42,240 nucleotides of DNA, taken from contig CALVYJ010000001.1 in NCBI GenBank assembly GCA_944372075.1, positions 1 through 42,240 of the forward strand. The letters are read 5' to 3'. The position numbers were made by a program, and so were the translations under genes. Below are positions 34,689-42,240 of this stretch, one piece after another. The stretch comes from an uncultured Clostridia bacterium (GTDB taxonomy: Bacteria > Bacillota > Clostridia > Christensenellales > Borkfalkiaceae). The notes beneath the pieces are model-generated. The model was not told the origin of the DNA and ran no database searches. It saw only the letters and a list, made by a program, of their open reading frames with translations. Position 1 is the first letter of the stretch, and the number at the start of each line of letters is the position of its first letter.

Positions 34689-36824
34689 TCATTTCGTCGC
34701 CGTGCGGAATACTTCGCTGATGCGTTCGTCCGCTTGAATCTTCTTAATCAAAAGATCGATGTCTTCCTTTCCGTTTAAGCGGATCGTCGCTTCGATCACG
34801 GCGTCTTTGTTTTTATCAAAACGAGAGTTGACGCCCGTTATCATCAGACGCAGATCGCTCACAACGTTCGTCAGCACCGATAACGCGACACCCTGATCTT
34901 TCGCCTTGATCACGATTCCCGCAACAAACCGGCCGCCGTTCGTATCCGCCCACTCCGCCGGCAGGATCCTTCCCTCTTCATTTTCCAACGATTTGACGTT
35001 CGGACAATCCGCCCTGTGAATGACAACCCCTCTGCCGCGCGATACAAACCCTACGATTTCATCGCCGGGCACAGGATTGCAGCAACCTGCAAATCGCGTC
35101 AGCAGCCCGCTCATCCCTTTCACGATCACGCCGCCCGAATCGCCGCTCGTTCCCGTTCCGTAATAGATCGGTTTTTTCGGAATCTCTTTCTTGTAAAAGT
35201 CGATCAGCTTAAACAGAACCTGATTGACGGTAATGGCGCCGTATCCGACCGAAGCAAACATTTCATCCTGCGAGAAAAAGGAGAATTTTTCGGATATCTT
35301 TGCGAAACTTTCCTCCGTCAGAATATCCGACAACGTGTAGCCGCGATGTTTCGCCTCCGCCTCCAGCATGCTCTTGCCGATCTTAATGTTCTCTTCCTTC
35401 ATCTCGCGCTTGAAGAATTGCTTGATCTTCGCGCGCGCACTCGACGACTTTACGATCTTCAGCCAGTCCCATGAAGGTCCCTTCGAGTTCGAGGACGTGA
35501 TCACTTCCACAACATCGCCCGTCTGCAACGTCGAATTGAGCGGTACGATCTTCGAGTTGACCCGCGCCCCTACGCACCGATTGCCGATCTCACTGTGGAT
35601 CGCATAGGCAAAATCGATGGGCGTAGCGTCCTTCGGCAACGATATGACCTTCCCTTTCGGCGTAAAGACCAACAGCTCGTTGGAATATAACTCCGTTTTC
35701 AGCGATTGCATGAAGTCCTTTGAGTCCTTCAGTCCGCCTTCCCAGTCCAAAACTTCCCGTATCCACGAAAGACGCTCCGTAAACGTGGAGTCTTCCGATT
35801 TCTTCTCCTTGTACTTCCAATGCGCAGCAATACCGAATTCCGCCGTTCGGTGCATCTCAAACGTTCGGATCTGAATTTCAAACGGCTGCCCGAAATTGGT
35901 TACGACCGTCGTATGAAGCGATTGGTACATGTTCGCCTTCGGCGTCGCAATGTAATCCTTGATCCTGCCCGGTATCGGCTTCCATCGCTTGTGAATCTTT
36001 CCGAATACCTCGTAACATTCGTCGACCGTTCCCACAATGACGCGCACCGCCGTCAAATCGTAGATCTGATCCAACGACTTGTTCTGCGTCTTCATCTTCT
36101 TATAGATCGAATAAAAATGCTTCGGTCTGCCGAATACCTCCCCTTCGATCTTGCTCTCGTCCAAAATGTTCTTGATCTCTTTGACGACAAAATCGACAAA
36201 ATTATGGCGCTCGTATAGCTTTTGATGAATATTCTCCACCAAAAATTCATACGCTTCCGGCTCCAGATATTTCAAGCACAGATCTTCCAGTTCACACTTG
36301 ATCTGCGATATACCGAGCCTGCCCGCCAACGGCGTGTAGATGTCCAGCGTCTCCTGCGCCATCTTCACCTGCCGTTCCTTGGAAAGAAAATTCAGCGAAC
36401 GCATATTGTGCAGCCGATCCGCTAATTTTATGATGATCACCCGAATGTCTTTTGCCATTGCGACAAAAATTTTTCGGAAATTTTCCGCTTCCTCTTCCTC
36501 GCGCGACTTGAATACGATCTTATCCAACTTCGTAACGCCGGATACAAGATTCAGCACCTCTTCGCCGAAATTCGAGCGTATGTCCTCTTCCGTGACCGGC
36601 GTATCCTCGATCACATCGTGCAGAAACGCCGCCGCTACCGTAGCGCAATCCAGACCCAGTTCGATCAAGATCTGCGCCACGGCGCACGGATGTATAAAGT
36701 ACGCCTCGCCTGAAGCGCGCTTTTGCCCGCTGTGCGCCGATTCCGCATAGTGGTATGCTCGGATCAGCATCTCTCGCTCCGAGCCGATATAGTTGTCATA
36801 AATCATCTGCAGTACAGTGTTCAT
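34689..36824 (-). CDS. rel: Bifunctional (p)ppGpp synthetase/hydrolase Rel
   Basis: This 711-residue stringent-response enzyme starts MNTVLQMIYDNYIG. The hydrolase HD domain has HPCAVAQILIEL, AFLHDVIEDT and LADRLHNMRSL. The synthetase domain has GRPKHFYSIYKKM and YQSLHTTVV. The TGS domain starts ELLVFTPKGKVISLPKDATPIDFAYAIHSEIG. A zinc-finger-like region (RFAGCCNPVPGDEIVGFVSRGRGVVIHRADCPN) and an ACT domain end the protein. The ATG at 36824 overlaps the recJ stop (ATGA) and follows AAAGGAAGG, so the two are coupled. Confidence 0.97.
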   Translation of the reverse strand: MNTVLQMIYDNYIGSEREMLIRAYHYAESAHSGQKRASGEAYFIHPCAVAQILIELGLDCATVAAAFLHDVIEDTPVTEEDIRSNFGEEVLNLVSGVTKLDKIVFKSREEEEAENFRKIFVAMAKDIRVIIIKLADRLHNMRSLNFLSKERQVKMAQETLDIYTPLAGRLGISQIKCELEDLCLKYLEPEAYEFLVENIHQKLYERHNFVDFVVKEIKNILDESKIEGEVFGRPKHFYSIYKKMKTQNKSLDQIYDLTAVRVIVGTVDECYEVFGKIHKRWKPIPGRIKDYIATPKANMYQSLHTTVVTNFGQPFEIQIRTFEMHRTAEFGIAAHWKYKEKKSEDSTFTERLSWIREVLDWEGGLKDSKDFMQSLKTELYSNELLVFTPKGKVISLPKDATPIDFAYAIHSEIGNRCVGARVNSKIVPLNSTLQTGDVVEVITSSNSKGPSWDWLKIVKSSSARAKIKQFFKREMKEENIKIGKSMLEAEAKHRGYTLSDILTEESFAKISEKFSFFSQDEMFASVGYGAITVNQVLFKLIDFYKKEIPKKPIYYGTGTSGDSGGVIVKGMSGLLTRFAGCCNPVPGDEIVGFVSRGRGVVIHRADCPNVKSLENEEGRILPAEWADTNGGRFVAGIVIKAKDQGVALSVLTNVVSDLRLMITGVNSRFDKNKDAVIEATIRLNGKEDIDLLIKKIQADERISEVFRTATK

Positions 36825-39136
36825 GAACCTTCCTTTAACGCGTTGACCGCACAATAAATTTCCGAATGTTTCAAATCAGACTTCTTGCCCTTGACCACGA
36901 CAAGCCGCCCGCCATGAAACCGCAACAGACCGAGTTCCGTAAATACCTCGATCGCAAAAATCAACTGCTTCGCCGACTCTGCGTCCTTGAGCGCCATGGC
37001 GCACGCCACGCTGTCTTCCCCTTCTACGCCTTCCCGCAACAGGCAATACAGCTCGCCCATGCGCTCTCGGCTCGTCGCCAAATCCTTGATTTCATTATAC
37101 CCGCAAACGTCGCCGTTGACAACAATTTTTTTGCCTTCCAGCTCTTTCATATGAAAATCCGCCGGCGTGTCCAAATAGAAAACGTCCCTGTACAGACTGA
37201 TTTCCGCATCGGCTGCCGGAGAAATCAAGATCGCGTTCCCGACATTCTGCGAATTCATGCGAAATATATCTTGCTCTAAACCTTCGACACTGTCCGAAAA
37301 TTCTTCCGGCACTTTCCCGGAACTCAACAACAGCAGCCCGTAATTGCTCGCCGATCGCGCGGCGGCGATCCGCCCTTGCAACTCGCTCGCCCGCACATAT
37401 TCGACTTGCACCTTCGCCGCCGGTTGACGCAATCGCAGCAGATTGTTCCGAAATACGTAGAGCAGCGTATTGTCGCCGTCCGGCGCGCCGCACATCATGT
37501 CTTTTACCACGCCGCGCACGCTCTCGCTCCCGCGATACCGCGATACGCTGCACTCATAGACTATCGTCTTACATATATCCGAGCTCAACAGCGGAATGGA
37601 ACGCTCCCCGCCAAACCATACGAGCTCCATCCCGTCCGTCCGTATATTGATATGCGGCGATCCCTCCTTCAGGCGCCGTACATTCGCCTTTTGTACGTCC
37701 ATACAGAAGAGCGGACGCTTGTTCCCTACTCCATACGGCTCCAATCGCTCCAATTCCTTCGCCAACGCCAAGTCCGGCTTCATGCTCCGATCGCCGCATA
37801 CGCTCACGCAGGGAACGAAATCTTCCGTCCGATAGGTTTCGCCGATATACCGATCCAGCGCATCCGCCAACGCCGCAAAATTCTCCGTCCGTATGTTGAC
37901 GCCCGCCGCCTGCGCATGCCCGCCGAATTCTTCGATATATTCGGAACACGCCTTTAAGGATTCGTAAATGTTGACCGTTTCGATCGTCCGCGCCGATCCC
38001 TTGAGCGTTTCGCCTTTCTTGACAAACAAAATCGCCGGTCGGTTGAATTCCTCCGCGATCCGAGCCGCAACAATGCCCACCAGCCCCGTATTCCAACTCT
38101 CGTCACAGAGCATGATAATGTTGCGATACGCCCCCTGGCGCCTTAATTGCTCCTTCGCGCTCCTGTAAACTTCGTCGCACAGTTGCTGCCGCTCTATGTT
38201 GTATTCGTTTAACTGACACGCCAACGAATTGACTTCCGCTTCGTCTTGCGTCGTAAACAGGCGCAGCGCGCAATTCGCGTCGCCCATCCTGCCCGCCGCG
38301 TTGACGCGCGGCGCGATCGTGAACGCCAGTGTCTGCGCCGACGTTTCATCCTTCCTGCCTGCCAACAGCGCGCCGATCGCTGCGCGCGGCTTGCGGTTGA
38401 TCAGCTTTAAGCCTTCATAGACGATGTCGCGATTTTCTCCGATCAGAGGCACGCTGTCCGCAACCGTGGATATCGCAGCCAAATCCAAAAACTGATACGC
38501 CTGCTCACCCAACAGCGCGCATGCGATCTTAAACGCAACCCCCGCCCCGCACAAATTATCATACGGATATTCGTCCGCCAACTTCGGGTTTACGACCACG
38601 CAATCGGGCAAAGCGTCCGGCAATTCGTGATGATCGGTTACCGCTACCGCTATCCCCTTCGCCTGTATATACGCGACCTCCGCTCGGTTCGAAATGCCGC
38701 AGTCTACCGTCACAATCAGCGACGGATCGCTTTCTTCCAGAATCCTGTCGATCGCCTCGATCGACATGCCGTACCCCTCCGATCGCTCCGGTATGTGCGC
38801 CTTGCATCGCACTCCGTACGCGCGCAGCGCCAACAGCAATATCGACGCCGCCCCGATGCCGTCGGCATCGTAATCGCCGTACACCACGATCAATCCGTCT
38901 CTTTTTCGCACGTCGTCGATCGCTTCCTTCAGCTCTCGCATCCCGCGCATCAAAAACGGCGATAACAAATGCTTCCTCGACGGCTCTAAAAATTGTTTGA
39001 CCTTCTCCGGCGTGTCTATGCCGCGCGCATACAGGATCGACGCCGTCAGCGTGTGCAAACAACATTCCTTTGCCAATGCCTGCACCCGCTCGCATTGTTC
39101 GGCCGTAAAATTATATTCAGCTATTATTTTCTTCAT
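36821..39136 (-). CDS. recJ: Single-stranded-DNA exonuclease RecJ
   Basis: This 771-residue 5'-3' exonuclease works in recombination and mismatch repair. The DHH domain has VVYGDYDADGIGAASIL, LIVTVDCGISNRAE, VTDHHELPDALP and NLCGAGVAFKIACAL. The DHHA1 domain contains NTGLVGIVAARIAEEFNRPAILF and GGHAQAAGVNI. The C-terminal extension (about 550-771) with a low-conservation region is normal for Firmicutes. rel follows with a 4-bp overlap. A GAGG lies upstream of the ATG. Confidence 0.96.
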   Translation of the reverse strand: MKKIIAEYNFTAEQCERVQALAKECCLHTLTASILYARGIDTPEKVKQFLEPSRKHLLSPFLMRGMRELKEAIDDVRKRDGLIVVYGDYDADGIGAASILLLALRAYGVRCKAHIPERSEGYGMSIEAIDRILEESDPSLIVTVDCGISNRAEVAYIQAKGIAVAVTDHHELPDALPDCVVVNPKLADEYPYDNLCGAGVAFKIACALLGEQAYQFLDLAAISTVADSVPLIGENRDIVYEGLKLINRKPRAAIGALLAGRKDETSAQTLAFTIAPRVNAAGRMGDANCALRLFTTQDEAEVNSLACQLNEYNIERQQLCDEVYRSAKEQLRRQGAYRNIIMLCDESWNTGLVGIVAARIAEEFNRPAILFVKKGETLKGSARTIETVNIYESLKACSEYIEEFGGHAQAAGVNIRTENFAALADALDRYIGETYRTEDFVPCVSVCGDRSMKPDLALAKELERLEPYGVGNKRPLFCMDVQKANVRRLKEGSPHINIRTDGMELVWFGGERSIPLLSSDICKTIVYECSVSRYRGSESVRGVVKDMMCGAPDGDNTLLYVFRNNLLRLRQPAAKVQVEYVRASELQGRIAAARSASNYGLLLLSSGKVPEEFSDSVEGLEQDIFRMNSQNVGNAILISPAADAEISLYRDVFYLDTPADFHMKELEGKKIVVNGDVCGYNEIKDLATSRERMGELYCLLREGVEGEDSVACAMALKDAESAKQLIFAIEVFTELGLLRFHGGRLVVVKGKKSDLKHSEIYCAVNALKEGS

Positions 39137-39225
39137 ACCGCGTTTTCCTCACACCGAACCGACGCCAATCGGGCGCTGCCTTTCTGCCGCCTTTTTACTG
39201 AATTTCCTTTTTTCGGAAATGTTCA

Positions 39226-39253
39226 AAGGGGGCGGATTTCAAACCGCCCCCTA
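39226..39253 (-). terminator. GC hairpin between secF and recJ
   Basis: GGGGGCGG (39228-39235) and CCGCCCCC (39244-39251) pair around an 8-nt loop; on the minus strand only TTTGAA follows, so termination may be partial. Confidence 0.55.
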
Positions 39254-39267
39254 CGAAAAAAATTTCA

Positions 39268-40290
39268 TTATTGAATCTCATCGGCAGATTCTTTCTCTTT
39301 TGCCGATTTTTCCTTTTTCTTTTCGGAAGCGTAGTTATACTTCGCTTTCTCGGCACGAGCCGCATCCCATTTTTCCTTGATCGCGGCATAGATCGACGGC
39401 GAAAGCATGAGCGACGAATACCCCGCAATCAACGTTCCGATCAACGCTGCCAACATGTTCCATGTGAGATCCGCGCCGATAAACGCGCCGACGATTCCGC
39501 ATACGATCAAGATAGCCGCGATTCCCGCCGCGACCATGCAAATCACCGCTTTGCTCTCGCCTACGGAGAGTTCCGTCAATTCGCGCACAGGCATCCCTTT
39601 CTTCTCTTCCGAACGCGCATTGCGGCGTATTTTTCCGTATACGAACAGATTAAACGCGGCGGACAAAAATACCGTCATTACCGCAACGCCTGCCAACGAC
39701 ACTCCCGCAGGAATTCGGAAAATTCCGACGATCGCAAGCATCAGCAAGACATCGTGTACCGCAGCAATCAATGCCGTTACACCCAAACCGAGCCTGAAAC
39801 GAATGGCCACATACGCAAATACAATTACAAATGCAACTGCCAACGCTACGGCCGTCCGCCAAATATAATCGGTGTACGGCGCATCCTCTACAACATGATA
39901 AGCAACCGTCACCAATTCGCCCGTCACGCCTTCGATCCCGGCGCCCTCTATCGCCGTCTGCAACGACTCGCAAAACTCTGCCGTGGGCGTTCCGCTTGCC
40001 AACCGATACCGTATGACCGCACCGCCCGTAGACATGTTCTCCACGACCTCTACCTGCGCTACGCGGTATTGCTTCTCGATCTCCGTTTCGCAAAAATCAC
40101 GCAACTGCGTCTGCGCCTGCTCGCTGTGCGACATATACCCTACATCCGTAATCTCTACGGAAGAATAATCCTTCTTCGTGCTGTCTGCATTAAACCCGAG
40201 GAATCCGACGATGAACGCTCCCGCCAAAATCAGCGCGATGCTCAATGCCAGGCTAACGAAAAGACTCTTCTTGGAAAATACCTTACTCAT
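39268..40290 (-). CDS. secF: Protein-export membrane protein SecF
   Basis: This 340-residue protein has six membrane helices and one periplasm-side domain. It starts VFSKKSLFVSLALSIALILAGA, and shows GADLTWN and an RFRLGLGVTALIAAVHDVLLMLAI segment (the SecF D/V-H-D motif), then GVAVMTVFLSAAFNLFVYGKIRR. With SecD it uses the proton gradient to help polypeptides complete SecYEG-dependent export. Its ATG overlaps the secD stop by 8 nt and follows GAGGGAGG. The C-terminal tail is lysine/glutamate-rich. Confidence 0.93.
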   Translation of the reverse strand: MSKVFSKKSLFVSLALSIALILAGAFIVGFLGFNADSTKKDYSSVEITDVGYMSHSEQAQTQLRDFCETEIEKQYRVAQVEVVENMSTGGAVIRYRLASGTPTAEFCESLQTAIEGAGIEGVTGELVTVAYHVVEDAPYTDYIWRTAVALAVAFVIVFAYVAIRFRLGLGVTALIAAVHDVLLMLAIVGIFRIPAGVSLAGVAVMTVFLSAAFNLFVYGKIRRNARSEEKKGMPVRELTELSVGESKAVICMVAAGIAAILIVCGIVGAFIGADLTWNMLAALIGTLIAGYSSLMLSPSIYAAIKEKWDAARAEKAKYNYASEKKKEKSAKEKESADEIQ

Positions 40291-41767
40291 CTTCCGTTTC
40301 CTCCCTCTTGAAGCTGCAGAATGCGATCTTGTTCTTCGGCTGCGCCAGGAACATGTACAAATAGAACCGCGTTACCGCCAACGTGCATGCCGCCGAAATC
40401 GCCGTGCCCAGCATCAGAATCAACGCCATGTATTGCGCCGACCCCAACGCGATCAGATAGACGATCAGAGAAATCAGGAACAATACGGCGTGCGCGTCGA
40501 TCGTCAGCGCCAAGCTCTTTTTATATCCCGATTTGATCGCCGCCGTCAGCGTCTTGCCCGTATAAAATTCGTCGCGAATATTTCTGAACGCATAAAAGTT
40601 GAACCCGACCATCAGCACCGCCGAAATCACGATCGCCAACAGCCCTGCCGCACTCACGCATACCGCATCGATCAGCGCTATGCACAATACCATTGCCAAC
40701 GCATACGTCAAAAATCCGTAAACGTGCGCCAATCCCATGCCCTTGTACCGAACCAGAGCATAGATAATCATGATCAGTATCGCCGCGCCGATCACGATCG
40801 CCGCGATCAACGCTACGTTTTCACCCATCGTAGGCGCAAACGTGTAGATCTGCGATGCGTCTAAATGCAAATCGAATACGTTGTCTTCATCCAACAGCGA
40901 ATTGATCACGCAAGCAACCGTCTCCGCCGATTCACGCGTCGTAAACGATCCGCTGATATAAATCGTGCTTTGATCCAACGTGCTCGATACGCCCGCCTGC
41001 ATCAGGACTTCCGTCCCCACATACATGTAAAGCGTAGCCGATCCGCTGTCTCCCGCAGCCGACGCCAAATCCGCCGTGATCTGCGCAAATTGCGATCTGC
41101 CCTCTTTCGTCAGGTTTATCGCTACGGCAAAACCGCCTGCGTCTTCTCCCGAATCAACGACCTTCGCACTCTTGATCGTCGATGCGTCGCCCGTCATCAG
41201 TATGTTCTTCGTGTTCGTACTCGTATCCGTATCGCTGAAGATCAGACTGCCCGAATACGCAAGCTGCGTAAACATGTCGCTGACCGATTCTTTGTCTTGT
41301 ACGTCCGGTACTTCCACTACGATCGTATAGTCGTCCTGCAACTTGATCGTGTAATCGGTAAAATTCTTCCCTTCGTAGCGTATCTGCAATGCGCGAAATG
41401 CACTTTCAAATTCCGTACGGAATTTTTCCGTAACCGAATCTCCGTCTACAATCGTGTCGGACAGATAAATTCCCTTGTGCGCCGTGTACTCATCCGCAGG
41501 ATCGGTTACTTCGGTATCCCCGTCCGCTTTCGATTCTTCATAATTCGCCACCATGCCTACATACTCTTCTCCCGATATTACCCCCTCCGGATAATATACC
41601 ACCGAGTATCCGCCGCCCAGATCCGCACCCAGATCGACCGTGCTGAGCAGCGAAGTGAGTTTTTGCGTGGCGTTCACATAAAACGGCGGCGTTACACTGA
41701 TAAATAACAGAGCCGCCAATACGACGGTAACAAGTATGATCAGTGCCACCGATTTTTTCTTGCCCAT
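40283..41767 (-). CDS. secD: Protein-export membrane protein SecD
   Basis: This 494-residue partner of SecF has an N-terminal membrane helix (KKKSVALIILVTVVLAALLFIS) and LGADLGGGYSVVYYPEG, the D1 motif in an LGxDLxGG variant. An extracytoplasmic domain (about 60-320) follows, including VPDVQDKESV and a region of conserved INLTKEGRSQFAQIT and YISGSFTTRESAETVACVIN. Then there are five membrane helices from GENVALIAAIVIGAAILIMI onward. The ATG at 41767 follows GGAGGAGG. The reading frame is open 12 codons further upstream with a TTG and no site. Confidence 0.93.
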   Translation of the reverse strand: MGKKKSVALIILVTVVLAALLFISVTPPFYVNATQKLTSLLSTVDLGADLGGGYSVVYYPEGVISGEEYVGMVANYEESKADGDTEVTDPADEYTAHKGIYLSDTIVDGDSVTEKFRTEFESAFRALQIRYEGKNFTDYTIKLQDDYTIVVEVPDVQDKESVSDMFTQLAYSGSLIFSDTDTSTNTKNILMTGDASTIKSAKVVDSGEDAGGFAVAINLTKEGRSQFAQITADLASAAGDSGSATLYMYVGTEVLMQAGVSSTLDQSTIYISGSFTTRESAETVACVINSLLDEDNVFDLHLDASQIYTFAPTMGENVALIAAIVIGAAILIMIIYALVRYKGMGLAHVYGFLTYALAMVLCIALIDAVCVSAAGLLAIVISAVLMVGFNFYAFRNIRDEFYTGKTLTAAIKSGYKKSLALTIDAHAVLFLISLIVYLIALGSAQYMALILMLGTAISAACTLAVTRFYLYMFLAQPKNKIAFCSFKREETEDE

Positions 41768-41866
41768 TGCCTCCTCCTGCATCTTAAAAGTGTTTTCTTC
41801 CAAACAGATGCGCTCGCACTGCCGCGCTCGCGCAAGATTGTCCAGTAAAAAGAAATATACTCAATT

Positions 41867-41895
41867 ATTATAATAAAGTTGAGATATTTAGTCAA
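41867..41895 (-). promoter_or_regulatory. Promoter of secDF
   Basis: TTGACT (41895-41890), 17 nt, TATAAT (41872-41867), minus strand, about 95 nt upstream of the start. Confidence 0.75.
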
Positions 41896-41958
41896 GTGTA
41901 AATTGTTCGTTTTTACGGAATTTTACTCGATTATCATAATTTCTCCGCCAAATCCCGC

Positions 41959-42240
41959 TCAGAACGTCCCTTCTCCTTCCTCCGCATATCGCTTTGCCAA
42001 ACTAAGATATTCTTCCGCATTCCTGCCGATACCCTCTTGCTCCTCTCGCGTCAAACTCCGCACGATCCGATACGGATTTCCATACACCAGACTCCCGCTC
42101 GGTATCTCTTTCTTGCCCGGTATCAGCGTCCCCGCTCCGATCAGACTCCCGCTCCCGATCTTCGCTCCGTCCAAAACAATGCTGCCCATGCCGATCAGCA
42201 CATTGTCTCCGAGCTCGCAACCGTGCAAAATCGCATTGTG
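41959..42240 (-). CDS. Gamma-carbonic-anhydrase-like hexapeptide-repeat protein (C-terminal part)
   Basis: Only the C-terminal 93 residues lie in the window; the gene continues past the right edge. HNAILHGCELGDNVLIGMGSIVLDGAKIG is the left-handed beta-helix repeat with the HxxxLHGC zinc-binding histidines of gamma-carbonic anhydrases (CaiE/YrdA group). GSLIGAGTLIPGKKEIPSGSLVYGNPYRIVR is the usual end, followed by a C-terminal helix. Family members form trimers with zinc or iron at the interfaces. Catalytic activity cannot be judged from this fragment. Confidence 0.85.
   Translation of the reverse strand, partial: HNAILHGCELGDNVLIGMGSIVLDGAKIGSGSLIGAGTLIPGKKEIPSGSLVYGNPYRIVRSLTREEQEGIGRNAEEYLSLAKRYAEEGEGTF

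Overview
The window looks like a chromosome segment from an anaerobic, Gram-positive-type bacterium of the class Clostridia, probably an uncultured gut lineage. The signs are sigma-A promoters (TTGACA/TATAAT, 16-18 nt spacers), strong GGAGG ribosome sites, RNase Y, a PerR-rubrerythrin-flavin reductase/rubredoxin operon, a HemZ-type radical SAM enzyme, and the order secD-secF-recJ-rel-MBL-hemZ. No rRNA gene or other species-level marker is present, so the class is an inference.

Accessory region, about 1-12,500. Positions 1-2906 hold a likely integrated element whose right end is marked by the 3' part of a tRNA-Thr(CGT). It carries a ribbon-helix-helix/alkyltransferase-like fusion, a stand-alone RlmD C-terminal-type domain and two small phage-like genes. 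From about 2940 to 10,300 there is an integrative mobilizable element: large serine recombinase (TnpX type), a TnpW-like small protein, an RHH repressor with a palindromic operator, a MobA relaxase whose 3' end is overprinted by a MobB-like coiled-coil protein, MobC, an oriT-like block of three hairpins, and an 852-residue single-chain RNA polymerase related to phage YonO and eukaryotic QDE-1/RDR enzymes. Its gene appears to be transcribed as a leaderless mRNA. Next comes an AT-rich cassette (10,392-12,201): a MarR regulator with two identical operators, and a Cfr-like 23S rRNA methyltransferase fused in frame to a cysteine-rich KTR domain.

Core region, 12,660 to the end. A sigma factor, a frameshifted membrane protein (probable anti-sigma factor) and a von Willebrand A lipoprotein form one minus-strand cluster. 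Then follow an unknown gene, an RHH regulator directly ahead of clpB, a GNAT-MFS pair, rny, gap, an M29 aminopeptidase, fba, an ATC-hydrolase-like gene, the perR-rbr-hrb oxygen-defence operon, rpsO-pnp, hemZ, an MBL hydrolase, rel, recJ, secF, secD and the end of a gamma-carbonic-anhydrase-like gene. These are ordinary housekeeping genes with clear terminators between units.

The most unusual item is the polymerase on the mobilizable element. The MarR-controlled Cfr-KTR fusion, the RHH-ATL fusion and the relaxase/MobB overprinting also deserve a second look. All names come from motif recognition by eye; no search was run.
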